From: Calliopum simillimum
Taxonomy: Eukaryota; Arthropoda; Insecta; Diptera; Lauxaniidae
DNA: 64,000 nucleotides
Assembly (NCBI GenBank): GCA_951812925.1
Contig: OX638372.1
Span: 10,073,410-10,137,409 of the forward strand
Reading direction: 5' to 3'
Numbering within the stretch: the stretch's first letter is position 1; each line of letters begins with the position of its first letter. The notes beneath the pieces were generated by a model that saw only the letters and a program-made list of their open reading frames with translations, searched no databases and had not been told where the DNA came from. Of the stretch, positions 21,885 through 34,358 are shown piece after piece. Both the position numbers and the translations under genes were made by a program.

Positions 21885-22460
21885 TAGTTAGGGTGTTATC
21901 TTTGGCTTGGTCAAAAATGAAATACCCTACAATGCAGCAATTTGAAAAAGTTACTTACAAGGAAGATACCACGCCCTCTTGTTCGAAATCACTTAGTTAG
22001 AGTTAGAAATTTGGTTGCATTAACTCAATACAGCATATTAAAAATGTTGCTTGTATAGAAGGTGCAGCGCTCTATTGTCTTAGTTCGTATAGTTTTTGCT
22101 CAGAGCATTTACTAACTACAATATTTTTAATAACTATGCGAGATTCTGTAACATGACTATCAAATAAGGATTGAACTTATTTATTTTGAAAATTTTGTTT
22201 CTGTTTCGATCATTAGTATCTGAGTGAAATTTTGGTTGGATTATCTCTTAAAACACTTGCGGTATAACATTTTGAAACTTATGTTATATGGAAGGTACCC
22301 CGCTCTCTTTTCCGAATTTACCCAGTTTTTGCCAAGAGCTTGCACTTACTATCCGTGGTATTTATGTCTCTTAAAATTGCGATAGGTGGTAGGCGTGTCC
22401 GTTGACCGATTTTTCTCACTTTCAATCCCTTGAGCTAACTTTTACGACGGCGCACACTGG
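21885..22460. repeat. Helitron-like (INE-1-like) interspersed repeat, copy
   Basis: Shares blocks with 36090-36370, 36820-37010 and 61905-62462, for example ACCCTACAATGCAGCA and GAAGGTACC(C/A)(C/G)G. It lies upstream of spidey. Confidence 0.5.
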
Positions 22461-24422
22461 TTCAAAATCCTTAAAAGCTGGCCAAAAGTCGAAATCATCA
22501 TATTTTCGAGACGAAATTTTTTACCCAGGAGTTTTTGGGGTCACTGATTACGAATCTGATATTAGATTTTTAAAAAACAAAATGGCGGAATCGAAATGGC
22601 AAAAAACAACACTTGCATAACTTTTATATCTTATTTAAAAATGTATTTCAAAACTTTAACTTTGACAGAGTTGTGTGCAATGGTTAATTGATCTACATAA
22701 AAATGGATTTTAGATTCCTTTATCATGTATAATAATATAAAAACTTTATCATTTCAGGCAAGCAGCACATATTGATGCTTTGCTAGTAAAATGATTTAAA
22801 TTTTTCTATGGGCGCCTCAGAAAGGTTTGTGTCAAACAAAAAAGGTTAAAAAAGGCACCTAAATTTTTTTATATGTGTTAGAAAAGGTTTCAACCTTCTT
22901 AAATCAAAAAAATAAAAAATCTTGGCGGTACCACGCGGTATAAATTATTTCTAGGCTTTTTTCATAACCTATAGAAGATAGAAGATATTCAATAGAAACC
23001 GGTTTTTTGGCATTTTAAGGGTTATTTTTTACAGTATATAGAAAATTAAATTATCTTTCAAACGGCATTTTAATTTTGTTTGTACAACTTCCCATTGAAG
23101 AGTTATTGCAATTTAAAAAGTAAGATATTTTAATATGAACTCATAGGTAGTATTTCATATCATAACTGTTAACAACTTTTAAAATTGGGTTATCTCCTAA
23201 ACTAGAAGTCGTACGCAAATACTTTTAACGTATTTTCGTAGGAAATTTCCTGTGCTACAAAATTGGAGACCAACATTTTTCTGTAAAAGTTAGCATTAGC
23301 AAGATATTTGCAAAAAACTGATTTTAGCAACCTTTGAGCCCGAATAACTTTTTATGCGTACACGACTTTGCAATGGACTTTTCACAGTTTGTGTATCATG
23401 CATAAATAAAAACAATTCCGATGAAAAATTTCCACAGGGAATTTTTTCGCACAGAAGCTCTTTTTTCGTCTTATTTTCCTGGGCTATTAATAACACTGGA
23501 ATTTTTTTTTTTTTGCGCTGAAAATACAAATTTTATATAGAAAACTTTTTTCTTTGGCTATCTAGCGCAAAATAAAAAATTTACGAAAATAGTACATACA
23601 AAATATTTTAGTTCTGCATCAAAAGTTTTTGGATACTTGCTTCCTGTCCCAGGATATTGATTTTAGAAATTGTGACAAATTTAAAATTTCAAGAATGCAG
23701 CCCGTTAAACGTAGAGCCTTAAAATATGCTACGTTTTTGTGAAGTTACTTTTGCTACTTCCGGTTACTTTCAAGCGTGGCTTGTATTGGTTAAAATGCAG
23801 TTACAAGTTTAATTTAATTCTTGTTTTGTTGTTAGTCTATCAGACCTGTTCCGGAATTCGTGGGGTTACAATTACTTTTAGTTTCGAAAGCTTTTCAATT
23901 AAAATGGCGAATCGCATGGATTAGCAAATACATGTTCTTAAAAATCTGCAAAATGCTTAAAATATTCGTTTTTTAACGAATATATCCAAGTGTTTACTTT
24001 TTGGCTTTCAAATATGATGTCTAATAATGGGTTCGTGATTGTTGCAGCGTAGTTGTTTATAAATTCCGAAAGAACTTTTGGTGTAGAATCCGAGTCCAAA
24101 GTCTTTCAAACTTTTATGTTTTTTCTTATAATTTGATCGACTTTACCACACTGTATATTTTATGTTCAACTCAATTCTTATCGGAGCCGGCTGATATTTC
24201 AATTATTCTGCCACTGCTCATATTCTTTCTATTACCAGAGAGTGAGAGATTTTTGCTCTTTTCTTTTAGCGCATGCTCGTACCAATCATTTACTCGTACT
24301 CTATGGCTAAACAGTGGGATAAACATTTTACGTTTTATTTTCAACAGTACCTTGTCAACCAATGCATTTAAAATATATAATTTTTCGTTGCATACTTTTA
24401 CGGGACGTCATAAGACGAAATA
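22461..24422. other. non-coding repeat-derived stretch, spidey to AnxB10 interval
   Basis: No supported gene. A recurring phrase of the type TATCTCCTAAACTA(T/G)AAG followed by TCGTAC appears at about 23185-23215 and again at 37860 and 39280. The opposing open frames at 24133-24423 show no domain I recognise. Confidence 0.4.
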
Positions 24423-24429
24423 ATGGGGG

Positions 24430-24540
24430 TTATGGGGGTTATCGTGAATAAGTATTTCCGGGGAATTTTTCTGACTGGCGTGCATTTTCTATTGCAGTTT
24501 GAGAAAAATTCGCCGGGAATATTGATTCACGGTAACCCCC
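24430..24540. repeat. GGGGGTTATCGT hairpin MITE, copy 4
   Basis: GGGGGTTATCGTGAATAAGT at the left and an inverted, slightly diverged end near 24540; the interior contains the TGCATTTTCTATTGCAGTTT loop in inverted orientation relative to copies 1 and 2. Confidence 0.75.
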
Positions 24541-24916
24541 AATATCAAATTTCTATACCAAAAGTAAATAACACTTCAGCATCGCATTTAAGTTCATTTT
24601 TTATTTCTGAAAAATACTACAAAAACCTTACAAAGTTATGAAACTACCGACGTATTTTGCAAATCGATTAAAATGCTTTAATATGAATGTAACAAAAACT
24701 TTAAAACATTTATAATTATGTTATGTATTTAAGACAATTGCCAAAAACATCTAAGTAATTATTAAATACTGAAATAAGCTTTGCTTAGTATTATGAGGAG
24801 TAAAACGTTAATAAACAATGAAATTCATATTAATAACTGCAGGATATATAAATTACGCCGTAAAGTAGCAACAGAAAGCTGTGTTGAGATTCAATTTAAA
24901 ATTTTTTTGTGTTAGT

Positions 24917-26724
24917 TTATGCACCGCCAATCAGAGCACATAAGGCACGCTTGTAGTCTCCGGATGTTTCAGACTATAAAAGTGAAAAATTACTCATTAC
25001 TATAGTAAAAGAAAAGAAATAAAAATATAAAAATATAAGTACCTTTACAGCACTGACAAGAGTTCGATTATATAAACGTTCAAACTCTTGTTTGATGTTA
25101 CCCAAATCGATTTCTGAGCGACTTACAATGATTCGTATTAGCGTAGTATCATCAGTGCCCATACCATCCATTGCCTTAAATAAGCAATTAGCGAAAAATG
25201 CGGGTGGTGATTGAACGCATTCAACTGCAATATTTAAATGAAAATTAGAATATGTATGCATACAATTAAGATTCAGATTACATATAAAAAGAGCAATTAT
25301 ATCTCGGAATATTAAATAATGCTATGCATCTAGCTTAAAACTGACCCTATAAGTTTTAACTTTACCTATGGCCATCATTGCATCCTGCATTTCTCCACTC
25401 ATCTCATGTTTGATAGCTTGTTCAATAGTTTGTCCGGTCAACTGTTTGTACTCTTCAAAAACTAAACGCAAATGTGCAAAACTACCATGCGCAAGAATGC
25501 GATTAAAAACTTCTTCATCAGTACCCAACTTTGCTTCACCAGCAGCGTATAATGCCTCTGCTTGTTCTTTTGCCTTGACGGGATCAATAATTCCTGCCGA
25601 ATCCCGTACTCCAGTGACTATCAATGTAAGCAGACGACGAAAATGACCTGATGTTTCGCTACACATATGCTCTGCTAGTGGACGATCATATTTGTTCTCA
25701 TATGCTTCCACAATTTTAGCCATTTCTTCATTGCTTTTGGTGCAAAGTATTTCCACTAGAGCGCTTTCATTGGTGCCAATACCAGACATTGCGTTATTCA
25801 TTTGCTTACATAAATACTCTACCGGTGGAAGCATCAAAGCTTTAATGACGTCTTCAAATTTCCCACCCAATTCACTCTTTAAATCCTCGATAAGATCACG
25901 CCCATAATCGCGTAAAAATTGTTCTCTGATTAGTTGACGTTGAACATTGGAGCGTGCAGTTAAAATATCAATAATAGCTTGCTCATCCGTTCCAAATCCT
26001 TTCATGGCAGCGCGTAGCGTAGCACTATCTGCTTCAGCATCGAACGGATTTGCAGGTACAACGGTTGGAATTGGCTGCAAAAAGAAAACTTTATTTACAG
26101 TGGCTCAGCTTATTTCGTGCAGTGATTTGTTTTAACTTTAAAACACTGCATCTTTAAAACTAATACAAATATCATCAAATTTTAAATGCAGGCTTAGACG
26201 GGCATGTCTCGGGCATGTCTATTGTTTATAATAAGTAAAAAAAAATCCACAAAATTTGATTCCAAGACGCCCAAGGCGGAAAAGACCGATTGAGCAGGTG
26301 AAACTGAAGTCAGATGCAATATTAGAAATACGAAGGCATGATACAATTTACAATTGCATATTGCATAACCAAAATCAGTGGGTTTAATTCGTATATCCTC
26401 GCGTATGGACAAAAGTGACATTCGCTAAGCAAAGTAAGCATTTTTTCTTAGATTTGTGACACTACTCCATAGTCAGTAAAGCGATCAGTGAATTTGCCGC
26501 AACTCCTCCAGCAACACCCACCAACACTACCACCACTAACAAAGGAATCCTAATCCTGTCCTATATTTGCTAAACTTCATCATGCGTTGCTTCTTTTTTC
26601 GTATGTTGCGGCGATTTGATTCCAAGGTCTGCGACCCGACAAATTACTGCACGAAATAACTCAAATACTTAGTGCCATTGGTACTTCAACTTTTTAATTG
26701 TATTTTACATACAGTATAATCCAT
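24917..26724 (-). CDS. AnxB10: Annexin B10, four coding exons, 319 aa
   Basis: Coding exons on the minus strand, 5' to 3': 26724-26713, 26074-25366, 25224-25043, 24973-24917. Lengths 12, 709, 182 and 57 close in frame, all with GT-AG borders. The 12-nt first exon encodes MDYT and joins [17 protein letters not shown], matching the N-terminus of fly AnxB10. The product is a calcium-dependent phospholipid-binding protein. Four annexin repeats are visible, each with its calcium loop: GFGTD at about 30, GIGTN at about 102, LGTDE at about 187 and GMGTD at about 261. LGGKFEDVI and SETSG(H/D) blocks are conserved. The last exon gives [18 protein letters not shown]. Length matches the family (about 320). 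The gene appears intact. Confidence 0.94.
26130..26712. other. AnxB10 first intron
   Basis: Intron between the 12-nt exon and exon 2 (donor GTATGT at 26712). No gene or clear repeat structure is seen. Confidence 0.5.
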
Positions 26725-27110
26725 TTCGTTCAATATGAAATATTTATCAAGCAAATTTAAAAACAAATTATGATTTAATTAATATGCACAGTAATTTGTT
26801 TACGTCAGTAAAAAATTTGACTTCGTACCAGGTATGATATTCGCACTTCTCCAATAGTACTTTTTTTAAAAAAGCCAATAGTACTTTGGGTACTTTTTGT
26901 TTTTGCAGCCTTGTGTACATGAAATATAGAAAAGAAAAATTGTGCATAGTAAATTTATTCACTTCACTCGCGCATTATTCGATGAAAAGGACTGTTTATT
27001 TCTATTTAAATATATTATTATATAGCAAGTTTCATAAGCAATTTGTTTCTCAAATTACATAAGTCTAACTTCAATTTTATAAAAAATTTAATTATTTACT
27101 TGAATAAAGT

Positions 27111-27673
27111 TGAGGAGTGATTTTTCAAAAGGGCGTAAAACCACTTCCGACATCGAATAAACCTAAGAATGCCATCGGCATTACTATGCTAAAATGCATC
27201 CTTTAGTTCAAAATTCATCACAAAAAATGCATTTTTCCAAGATAAAATCGTGATCAAAAGTCGCATTCCGGAACAAAACTGCTTATTTCCATACAATTTC
27301 ATTGAAATTTTTAAAGTTTGATACAAAATGACGTATTTCGAATGGTCGCCGAAGAAACCCTTAATATTTTTTATATGCCCCAGGCTACATACCATGCCTA
27401 TAGATAGCAGCTTAGATTTCAAAATAGTGAAATAAGAGTGATTTATAAAAATTTCCTTTTGTTTGGACTTATTTCCAAATGTTTTTTACATTTTGCAATT
27501 ACTACAAATTTGTTAGAATAAAAATGTTAAAGGGATTAGAATCTTTGATCAACTCACTATAACACTGGAGACATTAAAAAAATAAGTTATTGTAAACAGC
27601 CCCTAAAAGCTTTTTCTCATTACTGAAAATTTGTTTAGCATGGTTTTACTCCTTTTTGAAAAATCACTCCTCA
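27111..27673. mobile_element. 563-bp foldback/MITE
   Basis: Ends TGAGGAGTGATTTTTCAAAA and its inverse bound the element; the inverted repeat continues through AGTAAAACCA. No transposase is present. Confidence 0.65.
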
Positions 27674-29241
27674 GTTCATTTTCAAAAAAAAAAAAAAAAA
27701 AATACTGAAATATTTGATGTCGAAGTTTAGCGAACGTTGCGAATAAATATAAATAAAATACTCGTAAGGGTTAATGAAGCACAAAATCGTGAATCAGAAA
27801 TCCAAAAAAATCACTTTCGTGAATAGAAAAAATCCTGCACCCAAATCAATAAATGTACAAAGTTATGTTTACTATCTGTGGGCTTTTGACAAAACAACCA
27901 ACAACAATTTGTTGACTTAATTAAGTCTTTAGCTTGGATCAGAGCTGAGCACGTAGATACCGTCAAACGATTTTGACATCTAGTTTTTATCAAGTTTTAT
28001 TCAGAAAATGTTCTTCGCACATTTGCAGAACAAATCCCAGTGAAGTATTTTGTGAATTGCAAGTTTACATACTAATTACACAAAAAATTACGAAAGGACT
28101 TTTTCTAGGCGAAAGTACTTCAGTACTTTTGTAAAGTCAATAGTACCGAAAAAAGTACGATTCCACTACAAATATCATCCCTGCTTCGCACTAAATTTTG
28201 ACATTCGCTGTCATTAGGGCCGTTCGAATTTTCAAATTTTGTAGTTTTTAATTTGACGAATTCGAATATGTTTGGCATCACTAATTTTGAATTCACTTTT
28301 CAAATTTTTGTTTTGCTTTGTTCGCCGATGAGGTAACATCACAATAACGAATAAATTTTGACTATGCAAATTGAAGCGTCGACGAAAAACAAGGAAACTT
28401 ATTATTAAAACGTAGTGAAAATATCGTAAATGAAATTTAATTTGCAGAAATAAATTATTCCATCCATTGAAAAGACAACTGGAAATTATTTCAGAAAAAA
28501 ATTTACCTTTGTATATAGAATTCTTCAGCAGATGCATCTAAAATTACAAATGTATATGCAAATTGGCTAAAAAGTTATTTAGTTATTGAATTAATTTATT
28601 TAAGCTTTTTTTCAACCACAACCTTACTCAAAATAATGAAAACAACCCTTATTGTGTAAAAAAAAATCATATTCGTCTTTAATTTCATCATCCAATCAAA
28701 CCTCGTTTTGAAATGAAAGTATGTATGCATACAGAAAAATGTATTTGCGTTCATACTTCGAAATAACACATCGAATCACTCGTAAAATCAGTGAAAAGTC
28801 AAAAATTATTGTTTTTCTTCCAAGTTTTTAACAAATTATTTGAAGAAGCGTTCTCACTAAAACAGAAACTAAAAGGGAAAAAGCCATTTATTTTTCTGGG
28901 TTGAGTTAAGCATTTTTGTTGCTTTTCCACACGTTTGTCAGAAGACCAGATAAAGTGGCCACAAGAATACAGCTATTATATATCTTCTAAGCGGTTACTC
29001 TTAAGTGTATACTTGATGCTTATTTTCCATAGATCTTGTGATTGCCCATAAAATAGATCTTGTTACTTTTTATCGAATGATTCACAGTTCCTGAGATATT
29101 AATCAAAAACAAATTTCTTCAAACACAATTAATAAAATGAAACATATCAATATGTACTTATTCACAGCATTTATATCACAAATGCATAAAATTTTTTAAA
29201 CTAGCTAATCTTCTAAACTTTGTATGTATATGTATTCTCCT
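27674..29241. other. AT-rich stretch without a supported gene
   Basis: Only short open frames. A splice-flanked mini-exon-like block on the minus strand near 28499-28536 is noted under rejected items. Confidence 0.4.
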
Positions 29242-30293
29242 TTAACTCCTAGGAGGAGTATAGGGCCAATATGAGACGTTTACATTTTTTGCGATGACTT
29301 TTATCTCTTGCCACGACTTTCCCAATTCTTGTATTTCCTTCTCCAGCGACCTTTTCCAGTTGGTTTTGGGTCTACCACGTCCTTTACTGCCATGTGGATT
29401 CCAATCAATTGCCTGGCAAAAAACTTCGCTGTGTGGTTTCCGGAGAGTGTGACCTCGTTTGCTATAGCCTTCTGATGACATTTTTGATATAGCTCGGAAT
29501 TTCATATAGTGCGAGGCCACCAAACCTTTAGTACACGCCTTAAGCATTTGTTGATGAATACTTGTAGCTTGTTCGTTAGTTGTTCAGTAACAAGCCATGT
29601 ATCGCACCCATATAACAAAACCGATTTCACATTCGAATCAAAAATGCGCACTCTCGTTTTGGTGGATATAACGGATGAAGACAATATTTTGTTCAGTTGA
29701 GCAAACGCGCCTTTTGCTTTTGCTATTCTTGAGTTGATATCATCTTTTGCTCCACCATCCATGGAGATAATGCTGCCAAAGAGGCAAATGTCGTCAGCGT
29801 AGTCGAGATCTTCTAGATGTTCGGTAAAGTACCATTGGATACCCCTTTTGGCCTTATTAAGAGCTTTATCTAGGATATCGTCAAGAACAATAAGGAAGAG
29901 ATATGGTGATAGTAAACACCCCTGCTGTACGCCTGAATTGGTGGTGAATGTCGGTGACAACAACCCGTTGTGTAACACACTGCATTTAAAGCCTTCATAT
30001 TGTGCACGTACTAAGTTTATGGCCTTTGCGGCAATACCTCTTCGTTGCAGTGAAACCCAGACGTTTCCTCTGGAGACATTGTCGAAGGCAATGCTATAGT
30101 CTACGAAGACAAGTTGTCTAATGGTGTTGATTTGATCCACACATGATCGGTTTGGCCAAAATCCTGCTTGTTGCCTTCGGATGGCCGAATCAAGTTTTTC
30201 GCGTACCCTGTTTAGAAGCACTGGGTTCCAAACTTTAAGTCGTATGAAAGCTTTACAGGAAAAAAAGTACCCGTTTCGGTGAAAAACCACCAC
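29242..30293 (-). pseudogene. RTE-like non-LTR retrotransposon, 5'-truncated reverse transcriptase
   Basis: Minus-strand frames show reverse-transcriptase blocks: QQAGFWPNRSCVDQI, AFDNVSRGNVW, NSGVQQGCLLSPYLF and the catalytic YADDICLF. The typical RTE/BovB-like tail follows with LLYGCDTW, INKCLRRVL and, after a frameshift at about 29510-29545, GHTLRKP...DWNPHGSKGRGRPKTNW. A short deletion removes residues before FVDYSIAFDN. The 5' part is absent. The 3' end runs into ATACATATACATAC-type sequence. The element is dead. Clade placement is from motif memory only. Confidence 0.85.
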
Positions 30294-30368
30294 TTTTGAA
30301 AATAATTAATATAAAACAATTTTGCAACAAGTCAGAATACGTAGAAAATCCGCCAGGATATTCCTTAA

Positions 30369-31686
30369 CCCAGATAGACCTGAATTTTTTTTTTTGGAAA
30401 TTTACCAATTTTTTGTAGTTTTCGTATATTAGAGGTTGTTTGACAATGAATATGGTAATTTTAGAATTTTTTTGGAATCGGTGACGTCACAAATTTACAT
30501 CCTTCTAGAAGGACGTCAGTCTTATATGCAAGCAAAATTTGTATCATTTTTGTTTATAATTTCCTTATCAGTATCAGTATCTGTAACTTAGTTTCTCATT
30601 TTATCGAGTCTAAAAGAATAACAAAAACAAAACCTTAGTAAAGCTGACTCTTGAACGCTGAAAATGTAAGTTTAGCTTGAAGCTTTTTGGTGTTTACTAT
30701 CAGAATGTCGGTTTTTTGTTGGGATTACAGCAGAAAACGTACTTTCTGATATTCTTCAATTCTTCTGTATTCTGAAGCGAACATTTCTTATTAAATTCAC
30801 CCAAATGTCACCACAAATATCTTATCAATTTAAAGAGGGCTTATTCGTTAAGGACTAACCTCTATGGTATGATTACAACCTGGATATGAAGATGGTTTTG
30901 AAGCTAAAATTTGTTCCCATACCTGATCGGCTTTCTTTTTGTGAACTTATTTATTTCAAGACTCCCGAGTGATAGGACAATACCCTCAACGACTGAATGT
31001 TTTCAAGAGAGCAGGGCAAAAGCATGACATCTCTTGTTCAAGAGGGGAATAACTTCGGTTAAACGGTCATTGCTACTCAGGTTCTTATTTTCACAGTTGT
31101 ATAGGTAAATGTATTGCCTATCACAAATTGGTATCAATCCCTTGAATAAGGCCTCCATCGGCATTATTTGGTGGTAATAAAGCAAAATTGACCCCTCTAT
31201 ATCCTATGTCATCATCCTTTCCTTCCAAAAGTTCCACAATTTCTTCCAACGGAAGCAGTTTTCTGAGTATGAAAAAGAAAATTTTATGACGTGGATTCGA
31301 CTGACGTCCTTCCAGAAGGATTTTCGAAATAACGGACGTTGCTGATTACAAAAGAGGCAATATTTTGTCTTATTCATTATTAGCAGTATCTAGAGAGTTG
31401 AGGCAATAAGACAATCAAAACTATACACAAAAACAATTAACAGGTAATTAGCCATGAGCGGTAAAATCGGAGTAATCGCTGATGAGAAATAGGAATAACA
31501 TATAAACCGCACTGCTCACTTGGTAATCGACAATTGAATAAAACAGCGGCCACCTTCCTTCCATTAGGATGTCAACAATAGTTTGAAATCAAATTTAAGT
31601 CCACCGACAAGTTTAATTGAGAAAAAAACATCAAAATGTCGACCAAAGCCTCGAATCCTTCCAGAAGGACGTCAGGGCTATCTGGG
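30369..31686. mobile_element. piggyBac-like non-autonomous element (1318 bp) at TTAA sites
   Basis: TTAA duplications at 30365-30368 and 31687-31690 enclose ends reading CCCAGATAG(A/C)CCTGA inward. CCC next to TTAA is the piggyBac signature. Sub-terminal palindromes CCTTC(T/C)AGAAGGA recur at about 30502, 31305 and 31659. The minus frame 31003-31185 may be a decayed transposase piece (FKGLIPICDRQYIYLYN resembles the piggyBac LCDxxxGY block), but this is weak. Confidence 0.8.
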
Positions 31687-31979
31687 TTAAAACGTGTAAA
31701 TGCCTCGAAAACTTCGTGAACTTCAATACGAATTTTGACTGTTGACTGAGGGTTTTACACGTTTTGTTGAATAAACTCAGTGTGCAAAATCTACCACTTT
31801 TGATTTTTCCCTTCTTTGCTTAAATTGTGTTTAAATTATAAGTATTTGGTAAATTTACTACCTTCTGGCAACACTACATTAGACAAATTTGAAAGCAGCT
31901 TTTGAGCTTTTGCTTTGCTATAAAAGCTTTTGTAATAGCTTTACCATCGTGGCAAAAATGTTTTGTTGAGCAACATTAC

Positions 31980-32097
31980 ATGAGTGTTCATTAACTAGTA
32001 CAGAATTAAAGTTTTAGCCAGTTTTATGAGTAAAAAGTACGTAAACGAGAGCTTTTCGAGCTAAAACTTAATTCTGTACTAGTAAACGAACACTCAT
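31980..32097. repeat. 118-bp hairpin MITE
   Basis: Arms of about 38 bp starting ATGAGTGTTC and reading through CTAGTACAGAATTAA are inverted around a loop of about 40 bp. Confidence 0.75.
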
Positions 32098-32099
32098 AT

Positions 32100-32590
32100 T
32101 ATTTTATGGGCTGTTACACTCAGGCTCTTTCAATAGAAGTGCTGATATGTAAAGACTTTGCAATGAAGCTAGAAATCGCTGTAATGCCACGAATCAGCGC
32201 GAAAAGCATCTTCACGAGCTCAATATGCACAAAACTTTTAGTCGTTTGATAAGAGAGTGAAGAAGCAGCCTTCATCGCCTATTACAACTCTCTTAACGAA
32301 CGGCCAAATCTTCACTGATACCGTTGATAAGGACATTTTTTTCTAAGAATGCTACACTGCCTGATAGCAAACAATCAACGTCCGATGTCAAGAGAAAGAC
32401 CTCGGCTATGCCAAGGATCTTGTGGTGAATTTCCGTAATGTTGAATGACCAATCTAATAATTATCGGCCCAATATGCAATATGCTTAGCGCTCTCCAAAG
32501 TAATGATGAGCGTTATAGATTTCCAGAGCGCAACGAATTACTTAATGATCGCTTAGACGGATTCCGCAAAGCTCGCTCTATTGGAGACAT
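32100..32590. other. unassigned stretch, mixed base composition
   Basis: Less AT-rich than its neighbours and may be an old element remnant, but no protein motif is recognisable in any frame. Confidence 0.3.
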
Positions 32591-32592
32591 AA

Positions 32593-32973
32593 GCCGTGTT
32601 TTTTTTGACGCGTATATACAATTGTGGATACCTTCAAATTGCGATAACTTATGAACGGTGAGTCGTACGATAAAAAGTCCAAGGGGGTTTTTCAAGGAGA
32701 ACCACATGCTCTACAAATAATTTTAATCTTTTGTAAAAAAAAAATAATTATTTAGAAGTTATTTAAAAAAAAGTGATTGTTTGCCATTTATCGGCGCTAA
32801 CCAGTTTTTATAAAATACCTCCTTAAAAATAAATTTTTTTAAATATAAAATGAAAAAGAACGTGATTCTCCATAAAAAAGTTTCTTAGAGTTCTATTGTG
32901 TGACTTACTGTTCATGAGTTATCGCAATTTGAAGGTATCCACAATTGTATATACGCGTCAAAAAAAACACGGC
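32593..32973. mobile_element. 381-bp foldback element with arms of about 80 bp
   Basis: GCCGTGTTTTTTTTGACGCG at the left is inverted at the right end with identity through GGATACCTTCAAATTGCG and only a few mismatches beyond. A diverged relative lies at about 37670-38030. Confidence 0.8.
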
Positions 32974-33165
32974 TATAATGGCGTTAGTCATGCACATCCA
33001 TCCATCCATGATTTGATCAAATTAGTGTCTCCCAATGATTGTCCAGCATAGAAGACAACATTTAATATCTTATTCATATACCATGATCCATTATGAATTA
33101 AAGAAAATGTTCACTATGTTCAAGAATGTTCACTTTTTAGCAGCATTACTATGACCTTTTTTACA

Positions 33166-33391
33166 ATTATGATTTTTATTATTAAATTAGCTCAAAATCA
33201 AAATCAGCTGATTAAAATAAAAAATTCTCCATGTACGTCAAAAATTCTCCATGTACGTCAAAAATTCTCCATGTACGTCAAAATTTTTTGGAGAATTTTT
33301 GACGTACATGGAGAATTTTTGACGTACATGGAGAATTTTTTATTTTAATCAGCTGATTTTGAATTTGAGCAAATTTAATAATAAAAATTAA
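33166..33391. mobile_element. palindromic element with 20-bp minisatellite arms, copy A
   Basis: Inverted ends of about 55 bp (TTTTTATTATTAAATT through AATCAGCTGATTAAAAT) enclose three forward copies of AAAATTCTCCATGTACGTCA (33221-33280), a switch point, then two inverted copies and a half unit. Copy B at 34836-35035 has four forward and one inverted. Confidence 0.85.
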
Positions 33392-33397
33392 AAATTT

Positions 33398-33628
33398 CAA
33401 CAACGTATTAGCAACAGCCAAAAGGAGTATAGTAATTTATTTAGCAAGCTTAATAATAACGTCACAGATGCTTCATCATCATCCGAAGTTCTTACTACAA
33501 CAAGTTCATATGAAAACAAGAGTGGGAAAAGAAAGTTAAGTGAATTTGAAGAGCAAATTGACTTCATTGAAGCCGATGAATCGTTCAGAGACGTCCAAGC
33601 ACACCAAGTTCTCTGTTCAAATTTTTGA
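33398..33628 (+). pseudogene. coding-like fragment of unknown origin (76 codons)
   Basis: One frame is open from the end of the palindrome to a TGA at 33626-33628. It reads NSQKEYSNLF...SGKRKLSEFEEQIDFIEADE..., with Ser-rich then acidic composition typical of a real protein. No start codon and no recognised domain. It is probably a fragment carried by or stranded among mobile elements. Confidence 0.35.
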
Positions 33629-33671
33629 CCGTACATTAGCAGCATATTTCTTTACAAGTTTTCTAATGTAG

Positions 33672-33827
33672 ATCTTCGATCGTTGGAGTCCCTACAGTTA
33701 TCAAAATAATCGCGAAAAATATAAAGATGATGATGAAAACCGCGAATTTAATTTAAAAGAATGCTTATGGACATCGCTAACACCACAAGGAGGTGGAGAA
33801 GCGCCGAAAAATCTATCAGGACGTTTA
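33672..33827 (+). pseudogene. fragment resembling ionotropic receptor Ir25a
   Basis: Frame ATC at 33672 reads IFDRWSPYSYQNNREKYKD, then NREFNLKECLW, TSLTPQGGGEAPKNLSGRL. This matches the ion-channel region between M1 and M2 of Ir25a/iGluR proteins as I know them. Three residues expected between ECLW and TSLT are missing, and the frame runs off into unrelated sequence and a TAG after SGRL. An acceptor-like TTTCTAATGTAG precedes it, so the piece may be a partial exon copy. Non-functional here. Confidence 0.7.
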
Positions 33828-34071
33828 ACTTACAACAGTTATGGAACCTTCATACTCTAGTGCAGTGCGAAACCTCTTTTTGAGGAGTGTCCTCCATATT
33901 CGATGTGTAGGTTAAAACACCAAAAAGAATTGTCAAAATCACAGCAAAATGTTTTATATACGCTTTCTTATTGACTGTAAACACATAATAAATAACTACA
34001 CATATGCATATTCCTTATACATTTAAGGAGTTAAAAAATTTTGTCATAAATTGTCATAACTTTATTATATT

Positions 34072-34334
34072 CACCCTTATCATCTAATTCGATTTCGATT
34101 CGAACTAAATCGAATCGAGAGTTTGCTTTCATTTATTTTGAATTCCAGAATCGAATTCGAAAATTTTTACAATCAAAACCGAATCAACCTTATCATCTAC
34201 AAAGTAGATTCTATGTACATAATTCGATTTTGATTGGAAAAATTTTCGATTTCGATTGTAGAATTAAAAATACATGATAGCAAAATCTCGATTCGATTTA
34301 GTTACAATCGAAATCGAATTAGATGATAAGGTTG
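34072..34334. mobile_element. complete foldback MITE (about 263 bp), AATCGAAATCGAATT-type
   Basis: The left end CCTTATCATCTAATTCGATT and the right end are inverted, and the internal blocks AAATCGAATCGAGA...TTTGCT(T/A) pair as well. It is largely one long palindrome. The half copy is at 7508-7636. Confidence 0.75.
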
Positions 34335-34358
34335 GTTATACGATTTTTCCAAAACTTT

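Noticed and set aside
24133..24423. Opposing open frames of 96 and 63 codons
   Set aside because: No domain recognised on either strand, next to a hairpin MITE; likely chance or element remnant.
28499..28536. Minus-strand block flanked by TTTTAG and GTAAAT, reading like a mini-exon upstream of AnxB10
   Set aside because: Its phase does not fit the AnxB10 exon 2 (which needs phase 0), and the 12-nt exon at 26713 fits better.
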